Below, one piece after another: positions 53,853 to 61,886 of a DNA stretch of 64,000 bases (positions within the stretch are counted from its first letter, which is position 1; the number at the start of each line of letters is the position of its first letter). This DNA is from Flavobacterium saccharophilum (GTDB taxonomy: Bacteria > Bacteroidota > Bacteroidia > Flavobacteriales > Flavobacteriaceae). Where the stretch lies: the NCBI RefSeq assembly GCF_900142735.1, contig NZ_FRBY01000006.1, forward strand, positions 186,001 to 250,000, in the 5' to 3' direction. Under the pieces are notes generated by a model. The model did not search any database, had not been told where the DNA came from, and saw only the letters and a list, made by a program, of their open reading frames with translations. The position numbers and the translations under genes were made by a program.

Positions 53853-54461
53853 CTAAGCAATATTCTCCAACCCACCCGGAAAAGGCCTGTAAGCATAATA
53901 ATGTAAAACCTCTTCAACCGCTATTTTCAAAGCTTCATTTATCGGTAATAAGTTAACACCCATTCTAAGATCAATTTGGGCTAACCTCATATAATAATCG
54001 GTAAAAATGGGAATTGATGTTCCTTTGTTGATTGCTACTTCGGCTTTAGTAAAGTTGTCCCCTTGTTCTTCTTTTATGATTTTGCAAGTGGCCAATCGCA
54101 ATTTTCCAAATTTATCTGTTGTTGCGCCGTAACCAAAAAGACGGCAAATTAAACCGCGATAACGGTAATTGCTACAGCTTCCTTTGTGGTATTCCAAAAC
54201 CGAAAGCGGGCGGTACAAAAAGCAACTTTTAGTAGAAATACTGTTTAATTCTTTTAGGGTTTCTTCGGCTTTGCCATTTAAAAACAAATGAAAGGCCCAG
54301 GGTAAAAATTCTAAAGGAGAAGCGTCGATATTAGGTGTTGAACAGCACTTGCCGCAACCTGCCTTGCAATGCAAATTTGTATCAGACTGAAAAGCTTTAA
54401 TTTCAATTTCAAGACGATCAAACAATGCTTCAACCTGCCTAACCTTCTCTTCTATTGACAT
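53853..54461 (-). CDS. YkgJ-type cysteine cluster protein
   Basis: A 202-residue protein. HCKAGCGKCCSTPNIDASPLE (about 32-52) is the CxxCxxCC-type cysteine cluster of YkgJ/UPF0153 proteins, thought to bind zinc or iron. Further Cys are at SCFLYR, GSCSNYRYRGLICRLFGYG and ATCKII. The rest is helical. Function unknown. A start at 54461 fits the usual N-terminus. Confidence 0.85.
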   Translation of the reverse strand: MSIEEKVRQVEALFDRLEIEIKAFQSDTNLHCKAGCGKCCSTPNIDASPLEFLPWAFHLFLNGKAEETLKELNSISTKSCFLYRPLSVLEYHKGSCSNYRYRGLICRLFGYGATTDKFGKLRLATCKIIKEEQGDNFTKAEVAINKGTSIPIFTDYYMRLAQIDLRMGVNLLPINEALKIAVEEVLHYYAYRPFPGGLENIA

Positions 54462-54750
54462 TTGTTTTTTGGTAAGGTAGGCTAATAGAAATGGCTCAAG
54501 TCACAATTGTGGTTTTATTGGGAAGAGTTTAATTTTTTTCGCTTTGCTCCAATCAAAACACTTCTGCAAAGTGTAATCTAATAGTAAAGATAGCTTTCTC
54601 CTTTAAACAAATTAATTGCGAAAGTTTTCGATATATTTATCTCCGATAAATTAAAATTATTCAGACACCAGATCTAAGTATAGTGGAATGACAACGTTTT
54701 CAAAATTGAGAAAGTCATTATAAAAGTAAAACCCGTTAAACAAATCAATA
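54462..54750. other. gap between divergent genes, nothing recognised
   Basis: 289 AT-rich bases between divergent starts. I see no repeat, hairpin or clear promoter box apart from scattered weak matches. Confidence 0.4.
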
Positions 54751-55269
54751 ATGAACAAAATTAAACTTGCCTTACTATTGGCTGCTATTTTTATCTTTAT
54801 AGTATCAATTGCATTAGGAGGGAGAAGTTTAACATTCTACTTTAAGAATAAGGAAATGTTTCAAAATCCTCAGTCTTATCAGAAAGAATTTGTTGTTATT
54901 GATTCCACTTATACCAAAACTGTAGGCCAGAAAAATAAAAAAGTTTTAACCTATGGCTTATCTAAAAAATTTGACAACTATAAAACCATTTTTGATTTAA
55001 ATATCCCGGACGGAAGTGCTGTTATAGAAAACAATATTAGTGTTGAACCAATTGCAGATACATTAAACCAAACTCAGATTAACTATTACGCCTGGGTAAA
55101 CAAACAAAAGGAAAAAGGTTATATCTGTAATGAGGATGAAAAATCTATTCAGGATAACTGGATTTTTTCAGATCAAATCTTATATATAAGAGCCTCCATA
55201 GTTATGATTGTATTTTCACTTGGTATCTTTTATTGGTTGAAAGCCTATCGAATTTTCATGAAGAAATAA
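54751..55269 (+). CDS. unknown membrane protein with extracytoplasmic domain
   Basis: A 172-residue protein with helices at both ends (about 5-27 and 148-166) and a soluble middle of about 115 residues rich in strands (QKEFVVIDSTYTKTVGQKNK, DLNIPDGSAVIENN). The layout resembles DUF3592-type proteins, but no motif is decisive. Single gene, unknown role. Confidence 0.65.
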   Translation: MNKIKLALLLAAIFIFIVSIALGGRSLTFYFKNKEMFQNPQSYQKEFVVIDSTYTKTVGQKNKKVLTYGLSKKFDNYKTIFDLNIPDGSAVIENNISVEPIADTLNQTQINYYAWVNKQKEKGYICNEDEKSIQDNWIFSDQILYIRASIVMIVFSLGIFYWLKAYRIFMKK

Positions 55270-55428
55270 AACCTGAAAAAAAAAATCTATCCCAATAAAA
55301 AACCCGTATAAATACGTGGTGCTCAGTGCTTAATAATCCTTAAACTTGCTGTCAATATGGTGGAGCATATTTATCATGGTTTTTCAGTAGGTAGAAAACC
55401 TTGAATGTTTAATACTTTTTTTTGGGGA
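55270..55428. other. conserved-looking non-coding stretch
   Basis: It includes CCCGTATAAATACGTGGTGC, TCAGTGCTTAATAATCC, then CTTGCTGTCAATATGGTGGA. It is more GC-rich than nearby gaps and has no open frame. I cannot match it to a known motif; together with the hairpin that follows it could be a small RNA. Confidence 0.3.
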
Positions 55429-55470
55429 AAAAGTGAGATTGTAATCGATAACGATTATGGATCTCACTTT
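55429..55470 (+). terminator. long hairpin with T-rich tail
   Basis: AAAAGTGAGAT (55429-55439) pairs with ATCTCACTTTT (55461-55471), with an inner TAATCG/CGATTA pair at 55442-55457. T-rich DNA follows. It would end a rightward transcript from the preceding 170 bases or from the membrane protein gene. Confidence 0.65.
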
Positions 55471-55514
55471 TATTTTTATTTTGAACTTAAACCATTGCCA
55501 AATAGTTTTATTTA

Positions 55515-55551
55515 AAAAGCGCAAACGTCCAGGACATTTGCGCTTTTATTG
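55515..55551 (-). terminator. terminator of the repressor gene
   Basis: AAAAGCGCAAA (55515-55525) pairs with TTTGCGCTTTT (55537-55547), with an inner GTCC/GGAC pair. It ends the leftward repressor gene; T-rich DNA follows on both sides. Confidence 0.8.
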
Positions 55552-55578
55552 TTCTTCTAAAAGATTACATCCAAGATA

Positions 55579-55974
55579 TTACCCTTTATTTTGATTGGCT
55601 TCTGCCAGTTGATCCTCCAGATAAATAATTATTTTTTTTAGACTTTCAATAGTTTCTTTGCGGGATTCGGCTAGTTCTTTGTAGTTAATAGCTTCTTCAG
55701 GATTTACTTTATTGATTTTATTATACGGTGCCGGTGCTTCGTTTAAAATATCCTCCTTTAGCATATTTCCATTACCCGTTAAGAGCCAATCAATATTAAC
55801 ATCTGTATATATTCTAAGAATTTTTTCTAATTTATCAACACCAATTGTTTTATCGTTTTTTAATTGACTAGCAAAAGAACCGTTAGAAAAGCCAATCTCT
55901 CTTTCAAAAACGCTAACCCTAATACCTTTTGAATCTAGATATTGTTTTATTCTTTTTAAGGTGTTTTCATTCAT
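55579..55974 (-). CDS. phage-type transcription repressor (helix-turn-helix)
   Basis: The ATG at 55972-55974 (MNENTLKRIKQYLDSKGIRV) gives 131 residues; the 43 upstream codons would cross the operators. The N-terminal 70 residues form a Cro/CI helix-turn-helix (VFEREIGFSNGSFASQLKND) ending in NIDWLLTGNGNML, a motif of Bacteroidetes phage repressors. The rest is a linker and a coiled coil (about 98-127, KELAESRKETIESLKKIIIY). There is no LexA-type peptidase domain. It diverges from a Cro-sized gene. Confidence 0.85.
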   Translation of the reverse strand: MNENTLKRIKQYLDSKGIRVSVFEREIGFSNGSFASQLKNDKTIGVDKLEKILRIYTDVNIDWLLTGNGNMLKEDILNEAPAPYNKINKVNPEEAINYKELAESRKETIESLKKIIIYLEDQLAEANQNKG

Positions 55975-55985
55975 AAGTGCAAATA

Positions 55986-56044
55986 TTTTAGAAAATGTCT
56001 TATTTTGATACTTTTTTAGAAAATGTCTTACTAAATTTGTCTTA
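55986..56044. promoter_or_regulatory. operator repeats and divergent promoter
   Basis: TTTTAGAAAATGTCTTA occurs twice, exactly, at 55986-56002 and 56014-56030, with a partial third copy (AAATTTGTCTTA) ending at 56044. A TTG at 56005-56007 and a -7 box TAAATTTG at 56032-56039 form a rightward promoter, so the second repeat lies between the two promoter elements, where a bound repressor would block it. Confidence 0.75.
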
Positions 56045-56064
56045 TTATTAATACAAACTAAGCA

Positions 56065-56271
56065 ATGGACAAAAATATAAAAACTAAACCAAGTTACAAT
56101 CAAGATGTCCTAAAGATTATGAAAGCCAGACACGGATATTCGTATGATTATATCCGAAAGTCGATTCGCGGCGACCGGGTTGGTATCATTTGCGACATGC
56201 TGAAAGAGGAATATAATAAACTTAATAACGAATCAAAAAAAGCAATAGAAAATCAAATCCATAAACTATAA
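56065..56271 (+). CDS. small Cro-like protein
   Basis: A 68-residue protein that starts 90 bases from the repressor. The stretch DVLKIMKARHGYSYDYIRKSIRGDRVG is compatible with a helix-turn-helix, and its place opposite a CI-type repressor suggests a Cro partner. The last 30 residues are charged and helical. It lies 30 bases before the first C1q-like gene and may be cotranscribed with it. Confidence 0.6.
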   Translation: MDKNIKTKPSYNQDVLKIMKARHGYSYDYIRKSIRGDRVGIICDMLKEEYNKLNNESKKAIENQIHKL

Positions 56272-56301
56272 GCCAATTAGTAAACAGTTAAAATTATTAA
56301 A

Positions 56302-57357
56302 ATGAAAAAGATTACATGCCTATTGTTATTAATCCAAAGCGGATTTATAATGGCTCAAACCAAAACAGTAGTTACACAATTTGGAGAAAAGTTAACTATT
56401 AGTCCTTATGCAAACAATGGTTTGACAGCCAATAATGGTTATATTCAATTAGGAGGACCTTTAACAAAATCTTCTGTTTTAACGACCACTTCTTCATATA
56501 CTCTGGCAATACAAGGTTTACAAACAGGCGACACATCTGACAATGTGCTAGTAACCGATGCTAATGGTGTTTTGAAATATGTATCAAGAGCTAGTTTTGG
56601 CGGAGGTGCTGATAATTTGGGAAATCATATCGCTACGAAAGATCTTGAAATGTCGACGTTTAGTATTCTTAATATAAAAAATGCGTATGTTAAAAACGAA
56701 GCACAATTTGCAGATCGCGTTACTAGCAATACTAATTATTTTGGCATATATAAAAATAATGGATTCTTTGGAATTTGGAATAATTTGAAAAATGCAAATG
56801 CCTTAACCATTGACGAAACAACAAATAAAACCACATTAACTTCTGCACAAATCGCAAAAGGTACAGATGGAGCGGCTCCTGTTCCTGGTTCTATAGCTAC
56901 TGCGGCAGATGCCACGGGTAATATAATATGGACGCTTCCTACGGTTGCTCCTGGTGTAGTAACTCCAAGATTAGTTGGTTTTGCAAAAGTGAACACAACG
57001 AGAACTTCAGGATTAAAAGTATTTTTTGATACAAATGTCTTAAATCCTGAAAATGCATTTACTGGCGATCTGACTAATGGAACTACTTATAATATAAAAA
57101 AGGCTGGATTACATCAGATTTTTGTCAATCTTACTGTTGCAACTCCAACAGCAGATTGGTATTTAAGAATTAAAAAGAATGGAACTCCTATCGCTGCAAT
57201 TGATGCTACAAAGGCGGCTGGTGCATCAGCAGTAGTATTTGCTATTGATGACTTTGCTGCAGGTGATAAGATTACAGTAGATATGGGTGGAAATGCAACA
57301 GGTTATACATCTTCACTCACTAGAATTGCAGTTTTTAGATTTGACCAAGCAAATTAA
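56302..57357 (+). CDS. secreted C1q/TNF-like protein, first copy
   Basis: A 351-residue secreted protein (signal peptide to FIMAQ). Residues about 20-110 form a repeat region (GEKLTISPYANNGLTANNGY). The next part (about 100-205, NLGNHIATKDLEMSTFSILN) resembles Bacteroidetes tail-fibre or adhesin stalks. The C-terminal 135 residues form a jelly-roll of the C1q type (VGFAKVNTTRTSGLKVFFDT, GLHQIFVNLTV, VFAIDDFAAGDKITVDMGG). It is probably an extracellular binding protein. A close copy follows after 290 bases. Confidence 0.75.
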   Translation: MKKITCLLLLIQSGFIMAQTKTVVTQFGEKLTISPYANNGLTANNGYIQLGGPLTKSSVLTTTSSYTLAIQGLQTGDTSDNVLVTDANGVLKYVSRASFGGGADNLGNHIATKDLEMSTFSILNIKNAYVKNEAQFADRVTSNTNYFGIYKNNGFFGIWNNLKNANALTIDETTNKTTLTSAQIAKGTDGAAPVPGSIATAADATGNIIWTLPTVAPGVVTPRLVGFAKVNTTRTSGLKVFFDTNVLNPENAFTGDLTNGTTYNIKKAGLHQIFVNLTVATPTADWYLRIKKNGTPIAAIDATKAAGASAVVFAIDDFAAGDKITVDMGGNATGYTSSLTRIAVFRFDQAN

Positions 57358-57647
57358 TACATTATAGTGACTTGAATGTTAATTATGTATATCAAGAATA
57401 ATGAAATTGCAGGATCCTCCATTAAGCAAAGCTTTTACTTTAAAAGCAATTTTTTAACTTTTTTCTAAATAGTCCTATTTTGTCATAACTAGAACTTCTA
57501 GAGGTAAGAGCTTCTTTATGATGCAATTAATTTTGCCGTTGATTTTATGAGAAAAAATATAAAGATGTAAAAGTACATTTTAGTCCTAATATTTGATCAT
57601 AATATAACATGAATATCATAAAAAAGACAATAGCTAAATTACTTAAA

Positions 57648-58697
57648 ATGAAAAAAATTACATGCATGCTGTTATTAATCCAGAGTGGGTTTATTATGGC
57701 TCAAACCAAAACGGTAATAACACAAAACGGTGAAAAAGTAGCCATTAGCACTGGTGCAAACAATGGACTTACAGCTAATAATGGCTATATACAATTAGGT
57801 GGTGCTTTGACTCAACCATCAATTTTGACCACAACTTCAGCTTTTACTTTGGCTATTCAAGGACTTCAGACAGGAAGTTCTTCTGATAATGTACTAGTAA
57901 CAGATTCAAATGGTATTTTAAAATATGTATCAAGATCTAGTTTTAGTGGCGCTGATAACTTAGGAAATCATATTGCAACTACGGATTTGAATATTTCGGA
58001 TTACAGCATTTTTAATATAAAAAATGCTTATGTTAAAAACGAAGCACAATTCATAGATCGTCTTACCAGTAATACTAATTATTTCAGTATTTTTAAAGAA
58101 AATGGAGACTTTGGCATTTGGAATAGTCTAAAAGGTACTAACGCTCTAACTATTAACGAAACAACAAACAAAACCACACTAACTTCTACACAAATTTTAA
58201 GAGGTACAGATGGTGTAGCTCCTGTTCCTGGCGCTATAGCTACTGCGGCAGATGCCGCAGGTAATATAATTTGGAAAGCTCCTGTAGTAGTTCCTGGTGT
58301 AGTAACCCCAAGATTAGTTGGTTTTGCAAAAGTGGGCACAGCTAGAAGTTCAGGAATAAAAGTGTTTTTTGATACAAATGTCTTAAATCCTGAAAATGCA
58401 TTTACGGGTGATGTAACTAATGGAACTGTTTATAATATAAAAAAAGCTGGATTACACCAAATCTTTGTAAACTTAACTGTTGGTAGTCCAAGTGGAGCAT
58501 GGTATCTACGAATCAAAAAGAATGGAACTCCTATCGCTGCAATTGATGCAACAACCGCCTCTGGTGCTTCAGCAGTAGTTTTTGCAATAGATGACTTTGC
58601 TGCGGGAGATCAAATTTCAGTCGATATGGGTGGAAATGCAACAGGTTATCAAGCGTCACTTACAAGAATAGCAATTTTTAGATTTGACAGTAATTAA
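57648..58697 (+). CDS. secreted C1q/TNF-like protein, second copy
   Basis: ATG 57648 (MKKITCMLLLIQSGFIMAQ) is the start that aligns with the first copy; 13 codons before it belong to the leader. Of 349 residues, most match the first copy, more so at the N-terminus and in the jelly-roll. Changes concentrate in the middle (about 130-205) and near residues 290-300 (VGSPSGAWYLR versus VATPTADWYLR). It ends with a strong terminator. Confidence 0.75.
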   Translation: MKKITCMLLLIQSGFIMAQTKTVITQNGEKVAISTGANNGLTANNGYIQLGGALTQPSILTTTSAFTLAIQGLQTGSSSDNVLVTDSNGILKYVSRSSFSGADNLGNHIATTDLNISDYSIFNIKNAYVKNEAQFIDRLTSNTNYFSIFKENGDFGIWNSLKGTNALTINETTNKTTLTSTQILRGTDGVAPVPGAIATAADAAGNIIWKAPVVVPGVVTPRLVGFAKVGTARSSGIKVFFDTNVLNPENAFTGDVTNGTVYNIKKAGLHQIFVNLTVGSPSGAWYLRIKKNGTPIAAIDATTASGASAVVFAIDDFAAGDQISVDMGGNATGYQASLTRIAIFRFDSN

Positions 58698-58719
58698 GGA
58701 CTTAAAAACATTATAATAT

Positions 58720-58748
58720 AAGAGAGAGCTTTTGCTCTCTCTTTTTTC
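58720..58748 (+). terminator. intrinsic terminator after the C1q-like pair
   Basis: AAGAGAGAGC (58720-58729) pairs with GCTCTCTCTT (58734-58743) around TTTT, then T bases. Confidence 0.93.
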
Positions 58749-58846
58749 TTTACTTCTAATTTGAGATTTCTTACCACTATTCTTTGCTAAACCTAATAAA
58801 CTAAAAAACTTTTGTCTTTAAGGATTGGTAACAAAAAATCACAAAC

Positions 58847-58978
58847 ATGACACGGGAACATTATATTCCCTTTAATAAGGAACTCTTAACCGAGCAACTT
58901 ATTGCTTGTTCGCAAAATCCTCAAAAGGTTGATCATTTTAAAAAGTTGCTTGATTTGCCTGATTTTGAGCTGGTATAA
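58847..58978 (+). pseudogene. truncated copy of the DUF3754 gene
   Basis: A 43-codon open frame starting MTREHYIPFNKELLTEQLIA, very close to the start of the gene at 59678 (MTREHYIPFNKEFLLEQQLA). After about residue 37 the sequence loses similarity and stops. It is most simply a remnant of a tandem duplication that has lost the remaining 370 codons. Confidence 0.8.
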
Positions 58979-59139
58979 GGAATAAATAAGACAAAAATCA
59001 TCTTCCTATCTTATGTAAAATACTTGTAAGCAGTAAATTAGCTTATTACGGTTATTGATTAAATCTATGTTAAAATCATATATCCGATTTAATATTATTG
59101 TAAACTTTGTATTACTGTTTAACCCAAATAAAGATAATT

Positions 59140-59511
59140 ATGGAAACACAAATTATTGAACTGGAAAAAAAATATTGGCAGGGAATGGAAAATCACGATT
59201 ATGAAACGGTAAAAAAGCTTACTCATTTTCCTTGTATAATAGCAGGCAAAACTGGTCTACAAAGTGTAGACGAAGCCACGTTTAAAAAGATGTTTGAATC
59301 AGCAGACGGCAATAAAATAAAAGTATTGAATATTGCTGATGTAGAAACACAATTACTTGCTGGAAATACTGCAATAACAGCATACCAAATAGAACTAGAA
59401 ATGGCAGACGATAAACAAAAATCTCTGAAATGTGTCTGCACCTCAACCTGGATTAAAGAAAATAACAATTGGGTTTGTGCACTCCATACCGAAACAGAAT
59501 TGTCACAGTAG
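59140..59511 (+). CDS. NTF2-like (DUF4440-type) protein
   Basis: ATG 59140 (METQIIELEKKYWQGMENHD) gives 123 residues; the TTG 33 bases earlier has no support. The fold is the SnoaL/NTF2 type: an initial long helix (IELEKKYWQGMENHDYETVKKL), then strands (VLNIADVETQLLAGNTAITA) and a final strand pair (STWIKENNNWVCALHTE). The family binds small molecules or acts in stress; the exact role is unknown. It lies between the truncated and full copies of the DUF3754 gene. Confidence 0.8.
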   Translation: METQIIELEKKYWQGMENHDYETVKKLTHFPCIIAGKTGLQSVDEATFKKMFESADGNKIKVLNIADVETQLLAGNTAITAYQIELEMADDKQKSLKCVCTSTWIKENNNWVCALHTETELSQ

Positions 59512-59677
59512 TAGATTGTAATCAAATTTAATTAGTTATTTTCTCAAATATATCCGTTACAGGCTTAAAATTAAGATATATTTATAGTGTATCTTTTCTT
59601 TGCACCTTTGTCACTATGAGCCTATGAACCTTAAAAGATGTATCTTTGAACCTTAGTACCCGAAGAACCTACAAAAC

Positions 59678-60910
59678 ATGACACGAGAACATTATATTCC
59701 CTTTAATAAGGAATTCTTACTCGAGCAACAACTTGCTACTTTCTCTCAAGATCCAAAAAAAGTTGATGATTTTAAAAAATTGTTTGATATTATCGAACAT
59801 TATTTTCATTACGAGGCATTTAACCTCAACCGAAATCTAAAACAAAACTACGCTTTGTTTGATCCGGATTTGAGCAACAAAGAGCGAAAAAGTTTTATTG
59901 GCAAAAGTGATTTTAAAGTTTTTAAGGAAACACTTTTGACTGTTTTAGCACTGGGAAATTATACACGTATTGATCAGGAAACTTTAGATATTGCTTTTAA
60001 GGAATCTGATTTGATTGGCCTGAATCTTTCTATCGATTTTAATGCTTTTAAGGATTATGAAATGTATGTACGCGGGCAACATACAGCCAAAGAAAAGGTA
60101 AAAAAATATTTCTTCTGGAAGAAAGAAGTCGAAATCGAGTACTACGATCGTGTACTGATTTACCTGCATTACAACGACACCAATTTCCTGAAAGAAAAGA
60201 AAGTCAAATTGGGAAAAATGCCAGTTGAACCGGGTTCGGTTGTTTTGAAAATCTTTAAGCGTGTTCCTAAAAACGATTTGGAAACTATTTTTCCAAACGC
60301 GATTCCGAGAATGTCTTTGAAAGATAAATTATTGCTTTGGGTTCCTGGAATTTTTGGTGGAATTTCATTATTAAGCGCGAAAGTAATTCCGGCACTGGTT
60401 AATATGTATAAGGCTTATGAAACTGGTGAAGCGATTGATTTATTAAACAGTAAAACTTCCTTAAATCAGGGATTAATAGCCTTGGGAATCTTATCTCTTT
60501 ATTGCTTCCGTCAATACAATAATTTTATAAACAAGAAAATCAGATATTCTAAAATACTTTCGGATAGTTTGTATTTCAAGAATCTCGGAAATAACAGCGG
60601 CGCTTTTTATTCGCTTTTAAATTCGTCTGAAGAAGAAGTGCTTAAAGAAACGATTCTGGCTTATACTTTTTTATACAAAAGCGAAACTCCTTTAACCGCC
60701 GAAGAACTCGATACTCAGATTGAATCGTGGTTTGAAACAACATTAAAGACACCTCTTGATTTTGATGTAAAAGATGCTTTGGATAAACTAAAAAATACCG
60801 GTCTTGGCGTAGAAACTAATGGAAAATGGGAAGTCGTTTCGTTAGAGAAGGCACTTGTCACTATTGATGCTTTGTGGGATGGGGTTTTTGAATATAATTA
60901 TCAATTGTAA
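59678..60910 (+). CDS. DUF3754 / TMEM143-like membrane protein
   Basis: A 410-residue protein. The N-terminal soluble part (about 1-210) has LFDPDLSNKERKSF and VEIEYYDRVLIYLHYND, typical of the TMEM143/DUF3754 group. Two membrane helices follow (about 225-245 and 267-280) and a C-terminal soluble domain resembling a winged helix (EEVLKETILAYTFLYKSETPLTAEELD). The function is unknown. It is single and ends before a bidirectional hairpin. Confidence 0.75.
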   Translation: MTREHYIPFNKEFLLEQQLATFSQDPKKVDDFKKLFDIIEHYFHYEAFNLNRNLKQNYALFDPDLSNKERKSFIGKSDFKVFKETLLTVLALGNYTRIDQETLDIAFKESDLIGLNLSIDFNAFKDYEMYVRGQHTAKEKVKKYFFWKKEVEIEYYDRVLIYLHYNDTNFLKEKKVKLGKMPVEPGSVVLKIFKRVPKNDLETIFPNAIPRMSLKDKLLLWVPGIFGGISLLSAKVIPALVNMYKAYETGEAIDLLNSKTSLNQGLIALGILSLYCFRQYNNFINKKIRYSKILSDSLYFKNLGNNSGAFYSLLNSSEEEVLKETILAYTFLYKSETPLTAEELDTQIESWFETTLKTPLDFDVKDALDKLKNTGLGVETNGKWEVVSLEKALVTIDALWDGVFEYNYQL

Positions 60911-60967
60911 ATTGTAAATCATTAATTGTTAATTTTCTGCACGCCAAACTTAGCTAAAGCTTTTAAA

Positions 60968-60998
60968 CAAAAAAAGAGGACCCAAAAAGTCCTCTTTA
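60968..60998 (-). terminator. bidirectional intrinsic terminator
   Basis: AAAGAGGAC (60973-60981) pairs with GTCCTCTTT (60990-60998); the A run on the left is a T run on the minus strand. It serves the leftward DUF4494 gene and probably the rightward DUF3754 gene. Confidence 0.85.
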
Positions 60999-61019
60999 TA
61001 AATTTATGATCTTGATGGA

Positions 61020-61574
61020 TTACTCGCTATCAGCTTCGACCAAATCTTCAATATTTTCGCCCATATCTCCTACGGCTACTAATTCTGGTTTTGATCCTTT
61101 AAGCGCATTGAATCTTTCGATTTGTTCTAAATCTCCTTCTTCTCCACTGAAATATGGAAAAACATCCATAATTGGTGATTCAGAAATAGCCGGGATGGTA
61201 TAATCACCCATTGTACCTTTCATCACAGAAACTGTGTTATCGTAGGCTTCTTTTACGTCATTTGCCTGAACTAATAAATACATATTGGTTTTGCGTTCTT
61301 TTCCGCTTTCTTCGTCAAAAGCAATTAAAGAAACTTTTGATTTAAACCAACGATCTGCATTTTCGAACGGATGAATCTCAGCATAGTTCGCTACTTTTAT
61401 GTTTGTGATTTTAAATTCTTCACTAACATAAGCCGCCATTTCTTCATTAATTCTGCTTTCGGCTTCTGTATAGGATATGGCATCTACTAAATAAGGTTCT
61501 GTCGTAACCTTTTGTCCACCAATATCATCTGTTTTTCTATATTTTACTTTGCATTCGTACCAAACTGCGCTCAT
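61020..61574 (-). CDS. DUF4494 protein
   Basis: A 184-residue cytoplasmic protein beginning MSAVWYECKVKYRKTDDIGG, followed by KVTTEPYLVDAISYTEAESR and RKTNMYLLVQANDVKEAYDN, the pattern of the DUF4494 family, known only from Bacteroidetes. The C-terminus is acidic. Two related beta-strand halves are visible. The function is unknown. Confidence 0.85.
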   Translation of the reverse strand: MSAVWYECKVKYRKTDDIGGQKVTTEPYLVDAISYTEAESRINEEMAAYVSEEFKITNIKVANYAEIHPFENADRWFKSKVSLIAFDEESGKERKTNMYLLVQANDVKEAYDNTVSVMKGTMGDYTIPAISESPIMDVFPYFSGEEGDLEQIERFNALKGSKPELVAVGDMGENIEDLVEADSE

Positions 61575-61886
61575 TTCTATTTAATTTAAGGATGTCAAAG
61601 ATAGATTTTAACGCAAATAAAATCGATTAATTGCGAAATAGATATTCACAATTTGAGTTAAATTTTGGTATTGAATTACTCTCGTTTTTTAAGTTACTAT
61701 TTATCAAATAGTAAGGCATAAAGGAATCATAAAATTGAGAATTAACTTATAAATATTTAATAAATTTGTAATAACTAAATCCTATTAAATGAGAATATTA
61801 GATTCCAATTAATTTTCTAAAAAAGAGTAACCAAAAACAAATTTATCGGATGACCCCAACTACTAATAAACTTAAATACCACTACG
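61575..61886. other. divergent intergenic region, one promoter seen
   Basis: 312 AT-rich bases without repeats or short genes. A rightward promoter at 61735-61768 is the only signal I can name. Confidence 0.45.
61735..61768 (+). promoter_or_regulatory. promoter of the gasdermin-like gene
   Basis: TTG at 61735-61737, 23 bases, then TAAATTTG at 61761-61768 (matches TAnnTTTG). Transcription would start near 61776, giving a leader of about 110 bases. Confidence 0.55.

Noticed and set aside
55579..58697. complete prophage
   Set aside because: Only a repressor and a Cro-like gene are present; no integrase, terminase, capsid or lysis gene is seen.
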